Origin: Firmicutes bacterium ADurb.Bin248
Lineage (GTDB): Bacteria > Bacillota > Clostridia > Christensenellales > CAG-138
Direction of reading: 5' to 3'
DNA: 50,907 nt
Assembly: GCA_002069725.1 (NCBI GenBank)
Contig: MWBW01000018.1
Coordinates: 1 to 50,907, forward strand
This document shows, piece after piece, positions 42,186-50,834 of this stretch (its first letter is position 1; each line of letters opens with the position of its first letter). The translations under genes and the position numbers were made by a program. The notes below the pieces were generated by a model that saw nothing but the letters and a program-made list of their open reading frames with translations, was not told the origin of the DNA and made no database searches.

Positions 42186-42374
42186 CTAAAAACTAATAAC
42201 TAACAGTGAATCGTGAATGACTATTTTAAGGTTTATTGGGCAAGGGCGGAATCCGCTTCACTCCGCGCTTTTATCGGCTGAGATCACCGGATATTCTATG
42301 AAAATCAGGGCTTCCTGAAAGCGGAAGCCCTTTGAATTCAGATCGTTATTCACCATTCACTATTAGATGTTAGC
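42186..42374. repeat. Inverted-repeat element of the GTGAAT family
   Basis: Left arm 42186-42221 (CTAATAACTAACAGTGAATC) and right arm 42345-42374 are inverted relatives of the repeat at 11401-11440. They enclose about 125 bp with no gene but with a terminator hairpin at 42308. MITE-like in form; no transposase seen. Confidence 0.65.
42308..42333. terminator. Terminator inside the inverted-repeat element
   Basis: GGGCTTCC (42308-42315) and GGAAGCCC (42323-42330) then TTTG. It separates the methyltransferase and HD genes. Confidence 0.7.
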
Positions 42375-42398
42375 TGCATAATCGGCAACTCTTGCCGA

Positions 42399-42971
42399 TT
42401 ATGCACCCTTCGCCCCCAGCCCCAGCTCCTCCATATGCTCCCGCATGCCGCGGATGACGAGCTCCATGACCTCTTCGAGCGGGAGCCCGAGCATGTCGCA
42501 GCCCTGCTGGATGACCTCGCGGCTGCATTTGGCGGCGAACTTTTTGTCCTTGAACTTCTTTTTGAGGCTCGGCACCTCGAGGTCGGAAAGGCCCGTGGGG
42601 CGCATGAGGCTCGCCGCCTGCACGATGCCCGTGAGCTCGTCCACCGCGTAGAGGCTCTTTTCGAGGTTGGTCTGAGGCACGACGTCGTTGCGCAGGCCGT
42701 AGCCGTGCGAGAGTATCGCGCGGATGTCCGCCTCGTCGATGTTTTCGCCTTCGAGCAGGGCGCGCGCGTGGTCGAGGTGCTCCTCGGGATACTTCTCGTA
42801 GTCCACGTCGTGCAGGTAGCCTATGGCTTCCCAATGCGCCTTGTCCTCGCCGAAATGCTCCGCCATGGCGCCCATCGCGGAGGAAACCGCGAGCGCGTGC
42901 AGCAAAAGATGCGGCTCCGTCACGTTCTTTTCGATGAGCCGCTTGGCCTGATCCATCGTCAAAGCCGACAT
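42399..42971 (-). CDS. HD-domain phosphohydrolase-like protein
   Basis: A 190-residue HD-superfamily protein: LLLHALAVSSAMG with an early His, then YLHDVDYEKYPEEHLDHA with the His-Asp pair at about residues 54-55 and the next His at 65-68, then ILSHGY and LYAVDELTGIV. This is the metal-binding core of small HD hydrolases that act on nucleotides or other phosphates. GAGAGGTG precedes the start at 42971. An inverted repeat of REP type sits directly upstream. Confidence 0.9.
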   Translation of the reverse strand: MSALTMDQAKRLIEKNVTEPHLLLHALAVSSAMGAMAEHFGEDKAHWEAIGYLHDVDYEKYPEEHLDHARALLEGENIDEADIRAILSHGYGLRNDVVPQTNLEKSLYAVDELTGIVQAASLMRPTGLSDLEVPSLKKKFKDKKFAAKCSREVIQQGCDMLGLPLEEVMELVIRGMREHMEELGLGAKGA

Positions 42972-42998
42972 AATAACACCTCTCATATAATCGCAATC

Positions 42999-43092
42999 GG
43001 GGACGGTTCTGCTTGTTCGAGGCAATCCACAGCCGCCGGTTTGCCGTTTTTCATCGGTCAGGCCGAAACTTCGAACAAACAGAACCGTCCCC
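42999..43092. repeat. REP-like inverted repeat (GGGGACGGTTCT arms)
   Basis: The 22-base arms at 42999-43020 and 43071-43092 are inverted with one mismatch; each outer end reads GGGGACGGTTCT. The loop is 50 bp. This sequence is common in Clostridia intergenic DNA, often tied to REP-type transposases (known pattern; none seen here). Confidence 0.75.
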
Positions 43093-43136
43093 CGCGCTTT
43101 GAAAGGTATTATAGCAAAACCGGCCCCGGGATGCAA

Positions 43137-43883
43137 TCACGGCGGGAATTTGACGGCCGCCGCCTGCTCTCCCTCCGAGTCGATCAGCTCGCTGACCGTC
43201 ACGAAGCGGAAGCCCGCGCCCATGAGCTCGGGGATGACGGCCCGCATGGCTTTGGCGGTGGTGGCCTGCTGGTCGTGCATGAGTATCACGCAGCCCTCCT
43301 TCACCTGCGCGAGCACATATCTTGCGAGCTCCGCCGGGTCGCTCATGCGCCAGTCCCCGGTATCGATGGTCCAGAGCACGAGGGGATAGGGGACGGCGCT
43401 TCGCACCGTCTGGTTGTAGTAGCCGAAGGGAGGCCGCACCACCGCCGCGCCGTGGCCGAGCACGCGCTCGATTTCCCGGTTGGTGGATTCGATTTCGGCG
43501 ACGCACTGCTCGGCCGAAAGCGCAGTCAGGTTCGCGTGGGACCAGGTGTGGTTGCCGACCTCGCAGCCGAGCGCCTCCATGCGAAGGAGCGCCTCCTCGC
43601 AGCCCTCGACGCGGCTTCCGAGCACGAAGAACGTCGCCGTCACGCCGTATTCCTCGAGTACGTCGAGTATTTCCGCGGTCACCTCGGGATACGGCCCGTC
43701 GTCGAACGTCAGCGCGATCATGGGGCCGCCGTCGTTGACAAAAGAGGCCGCGGCTTGGCCCGGTATGTCCGGCTGCGTGTCCCCGAAGAAGGAAAGCGCC
43801 GCCGCGAGCACGCACAGGGCGGCCGCGGCGGCCTTGGGCGCGTTCGCGCCCGACGATTCTATGAATGCGCGCGCATGCTTCAT
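43137..43883 (-). CDS. Polysaccharide deacetylase (NodB/CE4)
   Basis: A 248-residue CE4 deacetylase with an N-terminal signal anchor (AAAAALCVLAAALSFF). Catalytic motifs: TFDDGP (metal and base), HTWSHANL (zinc His pair), RPPFGYYN, LWTIDTGDW and ILMHDQQAT. It would remove acetyl groups from peptidoglycan or other N-acetylglucosamine polymers outside the cell. The ATG at 43883 is chosen; a TTG at 43902-43904, 5 bases after the trpB2 stop, would add 7 residues and also fit coupling. It lies downstream of trpB2. Confidence 0.9.
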   Translation of the reverse strand: MKHARAFIESSGANAPKAAAAALCVLAAALSFFGDTQPDIPGQAAASFVNDGGPMIALTFDDGPYPEVTAEILDVLEEYGVTATFFVLGSRVEGCEEALLRMEALGCEVGNHTWSHANLTALSAEQCVAEIESTNREIERVLGHGAAVVRPPFGYYNQTVRSAVPYPLVLWTIDTGDWRMSDPAELARYVLAQVKEGCVILMHDQQATTAKAMRAVIPELMGAGFRFVTVSELIDSEGEQAAAVKFPP

Positions 43884-43911
43884 GCCGGAATATATGTCCG
43901 GCAAAACGCGC

Positions 43912-45279
43912 TTATTCCACCTTGGGAAGCTGGTCGAAGCCCTTGCGGAGATCCTCGTCGGCGGGGATGCTGTCGTTCATCCTGCCCTCGTTGTACGCCT
44001 GGTACGCAGTCATGTCGAAGTAGCCCGTGCCCGAGAGGCCGAAGAGTATGGTTTCGCTCCTGCCCGCTTCGCGGCAGCGCAGCGCCTCGTCGATGGCGGC
44101 GCGGATCGCGTGGGCGCTTTCCGGCGCGGGGAGTATGGTTTCGCACCGCGCGAAAAGCTCCGCCGCCTCGAACACGCGCGTCTGCTCGACGGCCACGGCT
44201 TCCATGTATCCGTCGTGGTAGAGCTTGGAGAGTATCGGGCTCATGCCGTGGTAGCGAAGGCCGCCCGCGTGGTTCTCCGAGGGCTTGAAGCCGCAGCCGA
44301 GCGTGTACATCTTCGCGAGCGGTGTGATCTTGCCCACGTCGCAGAAATCGTACGCGTATTTGCCCCGCGTGAAGGAGGGGCAGCTCGCCGGCTCCACCGC
44401 GATGAAGCGGGTCTTGTTCTTTCCTCTGATCCTGTCGCGCATGAACGGCGCGATGAGGCCGCCGAGGTTCGATCCGCCGCCCGCGCAGGCGATGACGACG
44501 TCGGGATACTCGTCTATGAGCGCCATGGCGGCTTCGCTCTCGAGGCCGATCACGCTCTGGTGGAGCAGCACCTGGTTGAGCACGCTGCCCAGGACGTAAC
44601 GATACCCCTGTGTCGTGACGGCGGCCTCCACGGCCTCGGAGATGGCCGTGCCGAGCGAGCCGGAGTTGTTCGGGTCCTCCGCGAGTATCGCGCGGCCCGC
44701 GTTGGTCGTGGCGCTGGGGCTTGGTATGACCTTCGCCCCGAAGTTTTCGATGATGGCCTTGCGGTAGGGCTTCTGCTCGCTCGAGCATTTGACCATGTAG
44801 ACCGTCAGCGGCAGCTTGAAGTACGCGCACGCCTCGGCGAGCGCCGTGCCCCACTGGCCCGCGCCGGTTTCGGTGGTGAGGCCCCTGAGCCCCTGTTCCT
44901 TGGCGTAGTACGCCTGCGGTATGGCGGAGTTGAGCTTGTGACTGCCCGAAGTGTTGTTGCCCTCGAACTTGAAGTAGATCCGCGCCGGCGTCTTGAGCTC
45001 CTTCTCGAGGTTGTAAGCGCGGACCAGAGGCGAGGGGCGGTAGATGCGGTACATCTCCATAACCTCCTCGGGTATGTCGACATACGCGGTCCCGTCGTCC
45101 ATCTCCTGGTCGGCGAGCGCTTTGCAGAACACGGGGTAGAGCTCCTCGGCCGTTGCGGGCCTGCCGGTGCCGGGGTTGAGCATCGGCGCGGGCAGTTCCT
45201 TCATATCGGCCCTGAGATTATACCACTGCCTGGGCAGGCTTTCTTCAGCCAGATAGATCCTGTGCGGGATGCGTGCCAT
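43912..45279 (-). CDS. trpB: Tryptophan synthase beta-like protein TrpB2
   Basis: A 455-residue TrpB2-type enzyme that joins indole and serine to tryptophan with PLP. The PLP Lys115 is in GSHKLNSA, TETGAGQWG is the indole/serine-binding loop, and CAGGGSNLGG binds phosphate. Its length and N-terminal extension match TrpB2 rather than TrpB1. No trpA is present, which suits indole salvage. GGAGG precedes the start. The leader carries a T-box with a UGG specifier, so expression rises when tRNA-Trp is uncharged. Confidence 0.95.
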   Translation of the reverse strand: MARIPHRIYLAEESLPRQWYNLRADMKELPAPMLNPGTGRPATAEELYPVFCKALADQEMDDGTAYVDIPEEVMEMYRIYRPSPLVRAYNLEKELKTPARIYFKFEGNNTSGSHKLNSAIPQAYYAKEQGLRGLTTETGAGQWGTALAEACAYFKLPLTVYMVKCSSEQKPYRKAIIENFGAKVIPSPSATTNAGRAILAEDPNNSGSLGTAISEAVEAAVTTQGYRYVLGSVLNQVLLHQSVIGLESEAAMALIDEYPDVVIACAGGGSNLGGLIAPFMRDRIRGKNKTRFIAVEPASCPSFTRGKYAYDFCDVGKITPLAKMYTLGCGFKPSENHAGGLRYHGMSPILSKLYHDGYMEAVAVEQTRVFEAAELFARCETILPAPESAHAIRAAIDEALRCREAGRSETILFGLSGTGYFDMTAYQAYNEGRMNDSIPADEDLRKGFDQLPKVE

Positions 45280-45299
45280 AATCGTTTCCTCCTTGATGA

Positions 45300-45590
45300 T
45301 GATAAAATAAAAAAGCCCCCGTCCCTATGTTGGGACGAAAGCTCTTCTTTCAAACTTCCGCGGTGCCACCCGACTTGTGCGCGAACGCGCCTCTCATGCG
45401 GCCCGCAATCACGGGCCCTTCCCTTGTAACGGCGGGAAACTCCGTCGGCTGCTACTGGGCTTTCGCTTTTCGGCCGCCCTCGCAAGTCCATTCGTCAAAG
45501 CCCGCTGCTGCCGCTTTCCACCCTCGCGGCTCTCTGTAAGGCGCTGCCCTGCCTACTCCTCTTGCTCAATGGTTTGTGCGATTCAATTTA
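45300..45590 (-). promoter_or_regulatory. T-box leader, tryptophan-specific
   Basis: On the minus strand, a Stem I region with AGAGAGCCG and GGTGGAAAGCGG is followed by a specifier loop GAATGGAC with the codon UGG (45488-45490 on plus), then the T-box sequence GGGTGGCACCGCGG (45358-45371). A terminator (GTCCC-aacata-GGGAC, then GGGGGCTTTTTT) ends at 45304. The tRNA-sensed amino acid is therefore Trp. Confidence 0.95.
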
Positions 45591-45597
45591 ATATATT

Positions 45598-45625
45598 ATT
45601 ATACAAACGGCGCGGCTTTTGTCAA
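45598..45625 (-). promoter_or_regulatory. Promoter of the T-box-trpB2 transcript
   Basis: On the minus strand TTGACA (45620-45625), 16 bases, TATAAT (45598-45603). Confidence 0.75.
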
Positions 45626-45679
45626 CAGCTATTTTTTATGCGGCTTGCGCGGCCGATACTTTGGTGCTATGCTTTTGCT

Positions 45680-46417
45680 ATGCCGGATGTAACCTGGAAC
45701 CCGTGGCACGGCTGCCGCAAGCTGAGCGCGGGCTGCAAAAACTGCTATGTTTATCGCGAGGACGCTGCGCGCGGCAGGGACGCCTCGGCAATCGCGTGCA
45801 CGGCCATGTTCGATCTGCCCGTCAGAAAAGGGCGCGGGGGCGAATATAAAATCCCTTCCGGCACGACAGTGTACACCTGCTTTACCTCGGATTTTTTCCT
45901 TGAGGATGCGGACGCGTGGCGCGGCGACGCCTGGCGCATGATGCGCGGTCGGCAGGACTTGGATTTCGTGTTCATCACCAAGCGCATCGACCGCATTCGG
46001 GCCTGCCTGCCGCCGGATTGGGGCGAGGGCTATCCCAACGTCGCGATCGGCTGCACCTGCGAAAACCGGCGCGCGGCGGATTACCGGTTGCCGCTCTTTC
46101 GCGCCGCGCCCGCCAAAAAGCGCTTCGTCGTCTGCGAGCCCCTGCTCGAGCGCATAGACCTTTCGCCCCATCTCGGGCCGTGGTTTTGCTCGGTCGTCGT
46201 CGGGGGCGAGTCGGGCGAAAACGCGCGGGAATGCCTCTACGATTGGGTGCTCGATATACGCAGCCAATGCGAGGCGGCCAACGTGCCGTTTCGCTTCAAG
46301 CAGACCGGCGCGAACTTCGTCAAGGACGGCAAGCGCTATAAAATCGAACGCAGGCACCAGCACGCGCAGGCGAAAAAGGCGGGCATCGACTTTTTTCCGC
46401 AAGGGGAGGAAGCATGA
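45680..46417 (+). CDS. DUF5131 (Gp37/Gp68-like) three-cysteine protein
   Basis: A 245-residue protein of the DUF5131 family, first named from phage Gp37/Gp68. WNPWHGC...AGCKNC gives Cys12, Cys19 and Cys22, a compact three-Cys motif that could hold an iron-sulfur cluster of radical-SAM-like type (inference). TSDFFLED, FVFITKRIDRI and VVGGESGENAR are further family motifs. No strong ribosome site is visible; ATG 45638 is an alternative start 14 codons earlier. Its TGA overlaps the murQ ATG, so it is coupled to the amino-sugar genes, which is unexpected. Confidence 0.8.
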   Translation: MPDVTWNPWHGCRKLSAGCKNCYVYREDAARGRDASAIACTAMFDLPVRKGRGGEYKIPSGTTVYTCFTSDFFLEDADAWRGDAWRMMRGRQDLDFVFITKRIDRIRACLPPDWGEGYPNVAIGCTCENRRAADYRLPLFRAAPAKKRFVVCEPLLERIDLSPHLGPWFCSVVVGGESGENARECLYDWVLDIRSQCEAANVPFRFKQTGANFVKDGKRYKIERRHQHAQAKKAGIDFFPQGEEA

Positions 46418-47238
46418 CGGATATTCCCATCACCGAGGCGCGGGACGCGCGCTTTTCCGCGATCGACCGGCTCGACACACTTACTTTGATCGCGCTCATC
46501 AACGACGAGGACGCGCTCGTCCACCTCGCGGTGCGGCGGGCTCTTCCCGCCATCGCCCGCGTCGCGGACGCCGCGGCGGCGGGCATATCGCGCGGCGGGA
46601 GGCTTATCTACATCGGCGCGGGCACGAGCGGCAGGCTCGGCGTGCTCGACGCCGCCGAGTGCTCGCCGACGTTCGGGGTCCCCCCCGAAACCGTGCAGGG
46701 CCACATCGCGGGCGGGACGGAGGCGCTCACCCGCTCCGTAGAGGGCGCGGAGGACGACGCTCAGGCGGGTGCGGCGCTGGTCGGGCGGCTCCGCGTCAAC
46801 GCGCTCGACACAATCGTGGGCATCAGCGCGAGCGGAGGCGCGCGCTTCGTGATCGCGGCCGTCGCGCGGGCGCGGCGGGACGGGGCCTTCACGGCGGCGC
46901 TGACCTCCAACGAGCATACGAAGCTCGCCGCGGCCGCGGAGGTCGAGATCGCGCTCGTCACGGGGCCTGAAGTGATCGCGGGCTCCACGCGCATGAAGTG
47001 CGGCACCGCGCAAAAGATGGCGCTCAACATGCTCTCGACCGCCGCCATGGTGCGCCTCGGCCACGCGAAAGGCGGCGTGATGACGGATATGAAGGCCGTC
47101 AACGAAAAGCTTCGCGCGAGGAGCGTGCGCATCGTATCGCAGGTTACGGGCGCGGCGGAGGGGCGCGCGCGCGCGGCGCTCGAGGCGTGCGGCTACGACA
47201 CCGCGCGGGCGATCCGCGCGCTGGAGGGTGAGAAATGA
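46414..47238 (+). CDS. murQ: N-acetylmuramic acid 6-phosphate etherase
   Basis: A 274-residue SIS-domain lyase that splits the lactyl ether of MurNAc-6-phosphate to GlcNAc-6-phosphate and lactate. GAGTSGRLGVLDAAECSP near residue 65 is the sugar-phosphate site; GGTEALTRSVEGAEDD and GPEVIAGSTRMKCGTAQK are MurQ signatures. GGGGAGGA precedes the start. ATGA overlap with the DUF5131 gene and a short overlap with nagZ put all in one operon for cell-wall sugar recycling. Confidence 0.97.
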   Translation: MTDIPITEARDARFSAIDRLDTLTLIALINDEDALVHLAVRRALPAIARVADAAAAGISRGGRLIYIGAGTSGRLGVLDAAECSPTFGVPPETVQGHIAGGTEALTRSVEGAEDDAQAGAALVGRLRVNALDTIVGISASGGARFVIAAVARARRDGAFTAALTSNEHTKLAAAAEVEIALVTGPEVIAGSTRMKCGTAQKMALNMLSTAAMVRLGHAKGGVMTDMKAVNEKLRARSVRIVSQVTGAAEGRARAALEACGYDTARAIRALEGEK

Positions 47239-48230
47239 AGGATCTGATTCGCCAGGCGGGCGCGCGGCTCATGACCTTCGTACCGGGGCCGCGCATGACG
47301 GAGGATTACAAAGCCTTCGCCTGCGAATACGGTTTATGCAACTTCATACTTTTTGGGGACGACATCGAGAACGCGCGGCAGCTCGGGGAGCTCTGCGCGC
47401 AGCTCGACGCGCTCGCCCGCGAGAACACCGGCATGGGCGCGCTCGTCGCCATAGACCAGGAGGGCGGCAGGGTGCAGCGCCTCCCGCGGGACATGCTCGA
47501 CACGCCCGCGGCGGCGTCGCTCGCTCAGGCGGGCGGGGAGCGCGCCTATGAAACGGGCCGCCTGATTGCGCGGACCCTGCTTGCGCACGGCGTCAACTTC
47601 GACCTCGCGCCCGTGCTCGACGTGGAATACGAAAACGGCAACCCCGTCGTGGGGGACCGCAGCTTCGGCAAAACGCCGGAGCAGGCCGCGCGCCTGGGCG
47701 TGGCGATGCTCGAGGGGATTGCGACGGGCGGCGCGCTCGCGTGCGCCAAGCATTTCCCGGGGCACGGGGGCACGCGGCTCGATTCGCACCTTGCGCTGCC
47801 AACGCTCGATTATACTTTGGATGAGCTTCGCGCGGGGCCGCTCATCCCCTTCGCGGCGGCGGTCGCCGCGGGCGCGCGCGCGATCATGAGCGCGCACATA
47901 CTCTTCCCGAACATCGATCCGGAACGCCCTGCGACGCTCTCGCGGCGCTTGCTCACGGGGCTTCTTCGCGAGGAAATGGATTTTTCCGGCCTCATACTGA
48001 CGGACTGCCTCGAGATGGGCGCGATGTCGAAGCATTTCGGCACGGCATACGCCGCGAAGGAGGCCGCGAAGGCGGGCGCGGACATCCTGCTCGTTTCGCA
48101 TACGCGGGAGTTCGCGGCCGAGACAGTCGAAACGCTCGCCAAAGCGCTTGCGGATGGGGAGCTGGACCGGGCGGAGCACGAACGCTCGCTCGAGCGCATA
48201 CGGGAGGCGAAACGATGGCTGGGGTTGTGA
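47235..48230 (+). CDS. nagZ: Beta-N-acetylhexosaminidase, GH3 (NagZ-like)
   Basis: A 331-residue GH3 enzyme that removes GlcNAc from muropeptide fragments. IDQEGGRVQRLP, KHFPGHGGTRLDSH (loop with the catalytic His-Asp pair) and LTDCLEMGAM (nucleophile Asp) are typical. No signal peptide, so it acts on imported fragments in the cytoplasm. It overlaps murQ by 4 bases and the kinase by 16 bases. Confidence 0.96.
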   Translation: MKDLIRQAGARLMTFVPGPRMTEDYKAFACEYGLCNFILFGDDIENARQLGELCAQLDALARENTGMGALVAIDQEGGRVQRLPRDMLDTPAAASLAQAGGERAYETGRLIARTLLAHGVNFDLAPVLDVEYENGNPVVGDRSFGKTPEQAARLGVAMLEGIATGGALACAKHFPGHGGTRLDSHLALPTLDYTLDELRAGPLIPFAAAVAAGARAIMSAHILFPNIDPERPATLSRRLLTGLLREEMDFSGLILTDCLEMGAMSKHFGTAYAAKEAAKAGADILLVSHTREFAAETVETLAKALADGELDRAEHERSLERIREAKRWLGL

Positions 48231-49126
48231 TGGGGGTCGACGGCGGGGGCAGCAAGACCGAATACGTGCTGCTCGACGCGGCGACCGGCGAGCGCGTCGG
48301 AGGCGGCAGGCTCGGCGCGCTGAGCCCTTTCGCGGGAGAAGGCGTGATGGAGCGCACGGCGTCCCGGCTTGCGGCGGTGCTCCAACAGCACGAACTCGCC
48401 TGCCTCGCGCTGCGCGCGGGCTGCGCGGGCGCCGGGGAGCCCCTCATGGCTGAAAAGGTACGGCAGTCGCTCGTTCAGGCGGGCATAGCCTGCCCCGTTT
48501 CCGTTGTGGGAGACCACTGGAACACGCTCGACACGGCGTTCGGCGACGGGGACGGCGCGGCGCTCATCTCCGGCACGGGCTCGGTGTGCTGCGCGCGCCA
48601 TATGGGCACGTTCATCCGCGCGGGCGGGCGCGGCCATGTGTTCGACGACGAGGGCAGCGGCTACGCCATCGGCCGGGACATGCTCGCGGCCATAGCGCGC
48701 GCGTCCGACGGGCGCGGCCCCGAAACGAAGCTCGCGGACATCGTGCGCGACGTTTCCGGCCTGAACGACATCGGTGAGATCGCGGCGTTCTACTGCGCGC
48801 CCTCGCGCCCCAAGGCAGACATCGCCACACTCGCGCATTTCCTGGGCATGGCGGTTTCCGCGGGGGACGAGGCCGCGCGGCTCATACTCGAAAAGGCGGC
48901 GGGCGAGCTTGCCGCGCTCGCCTTCGCGGTGCTCGCGAAGCTGCCGCCCGAACTGAGGCGGCTCGCGCTCACGGGCAGCGTTCTCACGGAGAACCGCTCG
49001 CTTCGCACGCGGCTCAACGCGCTCATCGCCGAGCGCTTCCCGCAGGCGGAAAGCTTCGTGCTCTACACGCGCGCGGCGGAGGGCGCGGCGGCCTATGCGC
49101 TCAAACAGCTCAGGTCCGGCGCGTGA
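48215..49126 (+). CDS. BadF-type N-acetyl sugar kinase (MurK/NagK-like)
   Basis: A 303-residue sugar kinase of the BadF/BcrA ATPase fold (ASKHA superfamily). MGVDGGGSKTEYVLLD at the N-terminus is phosphate loop 1, ISGTGSVCCARH the second, and FDDEGSGYAIGRDML the substrate/adenosine region. With murQ and nagZ in front, it is best read as the kinase making MurNAc-6-P or GlcNAc-6-P from free sugars, as MurK does in clostridia. It overlaps nagZ by 16 bases. Confidence 0.92.
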   Translation: MAGVVMGVDGGGSKTEYVLLDAATGERVGGGRLGALSPFAGEGVMERTASRLAAVLQQHELACLALRAGCAGAGEPLMAEKVRQSLVQAGIACPVSVVGDHWNTLDTAFGDGDGAALISGTGSVCCARHMGTFIRAGGRGHVFDDEGSGYAIGRDMLAAIARASDGRGPETKLADIVRDVSGLNDIGEIAAFYCAPSRPKADIATLAHFLGMAVSAGDEAARLILEKAAGELAALAFAVLAKLPPELRRLALTGSVLTENRSLRTRLNALIAERFPQAESFVLYTRAAEGAAAYALKQLRSGA

Positions 49127-49240
49127 CGGAAAGTATAGTACTAAATCGACTTACTATAAAACGGCTTACAATACAACCATATGCGCGCAAAGCGCGAACG
49201 CTTCGCGTTCCGATCCCAGCCGCGGCGGAAAGTGATTGAC

Positions 49241-49267
49241 GATTCACTATTGGTTATTAGCTAATGA
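49241..49267. repeat. Single arm of the GTGAAT repeat at the MATE gene end
   Basis: GATTCACTATTGGTTATTAGC on the plus strand; its reverse complement includes ATTAGCTAATAACC, giving the last residues and stop of the MATE gene. Related to arms at 11401 and 42186. Confidence 0.65.
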
Positions 49268-50672
49268 TATTTCTCGCCCACGTTCCCTTGACGAGCAGAG
49301 GCATGGATAGGGCGACCTTGATCAAATCGCAGGCCTGCAGGCAGGCGTAGACCAGGACGATGTCGAGCGGGGTGCGGTAGCACAGCACGTACGCGAGCGG
49401 CAGCGCCACGGCCCAGGTATAGCCGCTGTCGAACAGGAACGTGATGAGTGTCCTGCCGCCGGAGCGTATGGTGAAATACGCCGCGTGCGTGAGGGCGTGG
49501 AGCCACAGCGTCGCGCCGGATATGGCGATCATACTCGCGGTGAGCGCGCGCACGTCGTCCCCGACGTTGTATATCCGGGGGATCCATCCCGAGAAGGCGA
49601 CGATCACAAGGCCTACGAACACGTGCAGCACGACGTCCGCGAATATGAGCTTCGTGTTTTCCTCGCGCGCGCCGCGTATATCCCCGGCGCCGAGCTTCTG
49701 CCCGCACAGTATGGATATGGCGCTACCCATGGCGAACATGATCACCGCGAAGAGCTGCCACACGGTCGAGGTGATGTTGGTCGCGGCGACGACCTGCAAT
49801 CCGCGGTAGGAATAGCACTGGTTGATGAGCGCCGTGCCCGCGCTCCAAAGGAACTCGTTGACAAGAAGCGGCGCGCCTGTGGCGAGTATGCGTTTTACGA
49901 GCGCGGCGGGTATGCGAAGGCTCCTGAGCGCGCCTGCGATGAAGGGATGCTTCGCGCGGTTCTCGTAGGTGTAGGCGACGAGATACGCGGCCTCGACGAA
50001 ACGCGCGATGACGGTCGCGAGCGCCGCGCCGCGCACGCCCATGTTCGGGAAGCCGAACTTGCCGTAGATGAGCAGATAGTTGAGCACGAAGTTCACGAGT
50101 ATGGAGACGATGCTCGCCCGCATGGGCGCTTTGGTTTCGCCCGTCTCGCGAAGCGTGCTCGCGAAGCTCTGGCTCAGCATGAACGGGAAAAGCCCCCAGA
50201 GCGCGATGGAAAGGTATCCCTTCGCCTCGCTCATCGTAAGCTCCGGGGAAGCGGCGCCGGCCGCGGTGTCGTGTATGTACAGGGCGATGAGCTCTTCCCC
50301 GAAAACGGAAAAGAGCGTCGTCGCCAGCGCCGTGATGAGCACGCCTATGATCAGCTTGAAGCGGAATGTGTGGCGCAGCCCATCGTGGTCGCCCACGCCC
50401 GCGTATTGCGCGCCGAAGATCGACGCGCCGGAAAGCGCGCCGAATATCGTGAGATTGAACACGAAGACAAGCTGGTTGACGATCGCGACGCCGGAGATGG
50501 ATTCCGTGCACAGCGCGCCGACCATGACGTTGTCGAGCAGGTTGACGAAGCTCGTGATCCCCTGCTGGATCGCGAGCGGAAGCACGAGCGAGACGAGCGC
50601 CGCGTAAAACGCCCTGTCGCCTATGAATTTTTTCCGGAATGCGGCGAAGCCGCGGGGCGCTGTACCTTCCAT
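49257..50672 (-). CDS. MATE-family multidrug/metabolite exporter
   Basis: A 471-residue MATE transporter with twelve membrane helices in two similar halves. LPLAIQQGITSFVNLLDNVMVGAL is the typical first helix pair and the FGAQYAGVGD loop follows. It is likely driven by Na+ or H+ and exports cationic drugs or metabolites. GGAAGG lies before the start. The final codons and stop lie inside a GTGAAT repeat arm. Substrate unknown. Confidence 0.95.
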   Translation of the reverse strand: MEGTAPRGFAAFRKKFIGDRAFYAALVSLVLPLAIQQGITSFVNLLDNVMVGALCTESISGVAIVNQLVFVFNLTIFGALSGASIFGAQYAGVGDHDGLRHTFRFKLIIGVLITALATTLFSVFGEELIALYIHDTAAGAASPELTMSEAKGYLSIALWGLFPFMLSQSFASTLRETGETKAPMRASIVSILVNFVLNYLLIYGKFGFPNMGVRGAALATVIARFVEAAYLVAYTYENRAKHPFIAGALRSLRIPAALVKRILATGAPLLVNEFLWSAGTALINQCYSYRGLQVVAATNITSTVWQLFAVIMFAMGSAISILCGQKLGAGDIRGAREENTKLIFADVVLHVFVGLVIVAFSGWIPRIYNVGDDVRALTASMIAISGATLWLHALTHAAYFTIRSGGRTLITFLFDSGYTWAVALPLAYVLCYRTPLDIVLVYACLQACDLIKVALSMPLLVKGTWARNIIS

Positions 50673-50768
50673 GATAAATACGTCCTTCCTTGAGCCGCGA
50701 GTAGTATCATATCACATGAGCGCGGCGATGCACAAGCGCGCGTCTTTCAGTTCGCGCGGCGCGCTTCG

Positions 50769-50797
50769 TTGAAATATGCTCCCGCGCGTGATAGAAT
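50769..50797 (+). promoter_or_regulatory. Promoter of the right-edge gene
   Basis: TTGAAA (50769-50774), 17 bases, TAGAAT (50792-50797). Confidence 0.6.
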
Positions 50798-50834
50798 AAA
50801 TCGTCGGCGCACGCCGGCGGGTATCGGGGGAAGA

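Noticed and set aside
43912..45279. PLP enzyme considered as the missing diaminopropionate lyase YgeX
   Set aside because: The sequence (GSHKLNSA, TETGAGQWG) and the Trp T-box identify TrpB2; it is 20 kb away from the purine genes.
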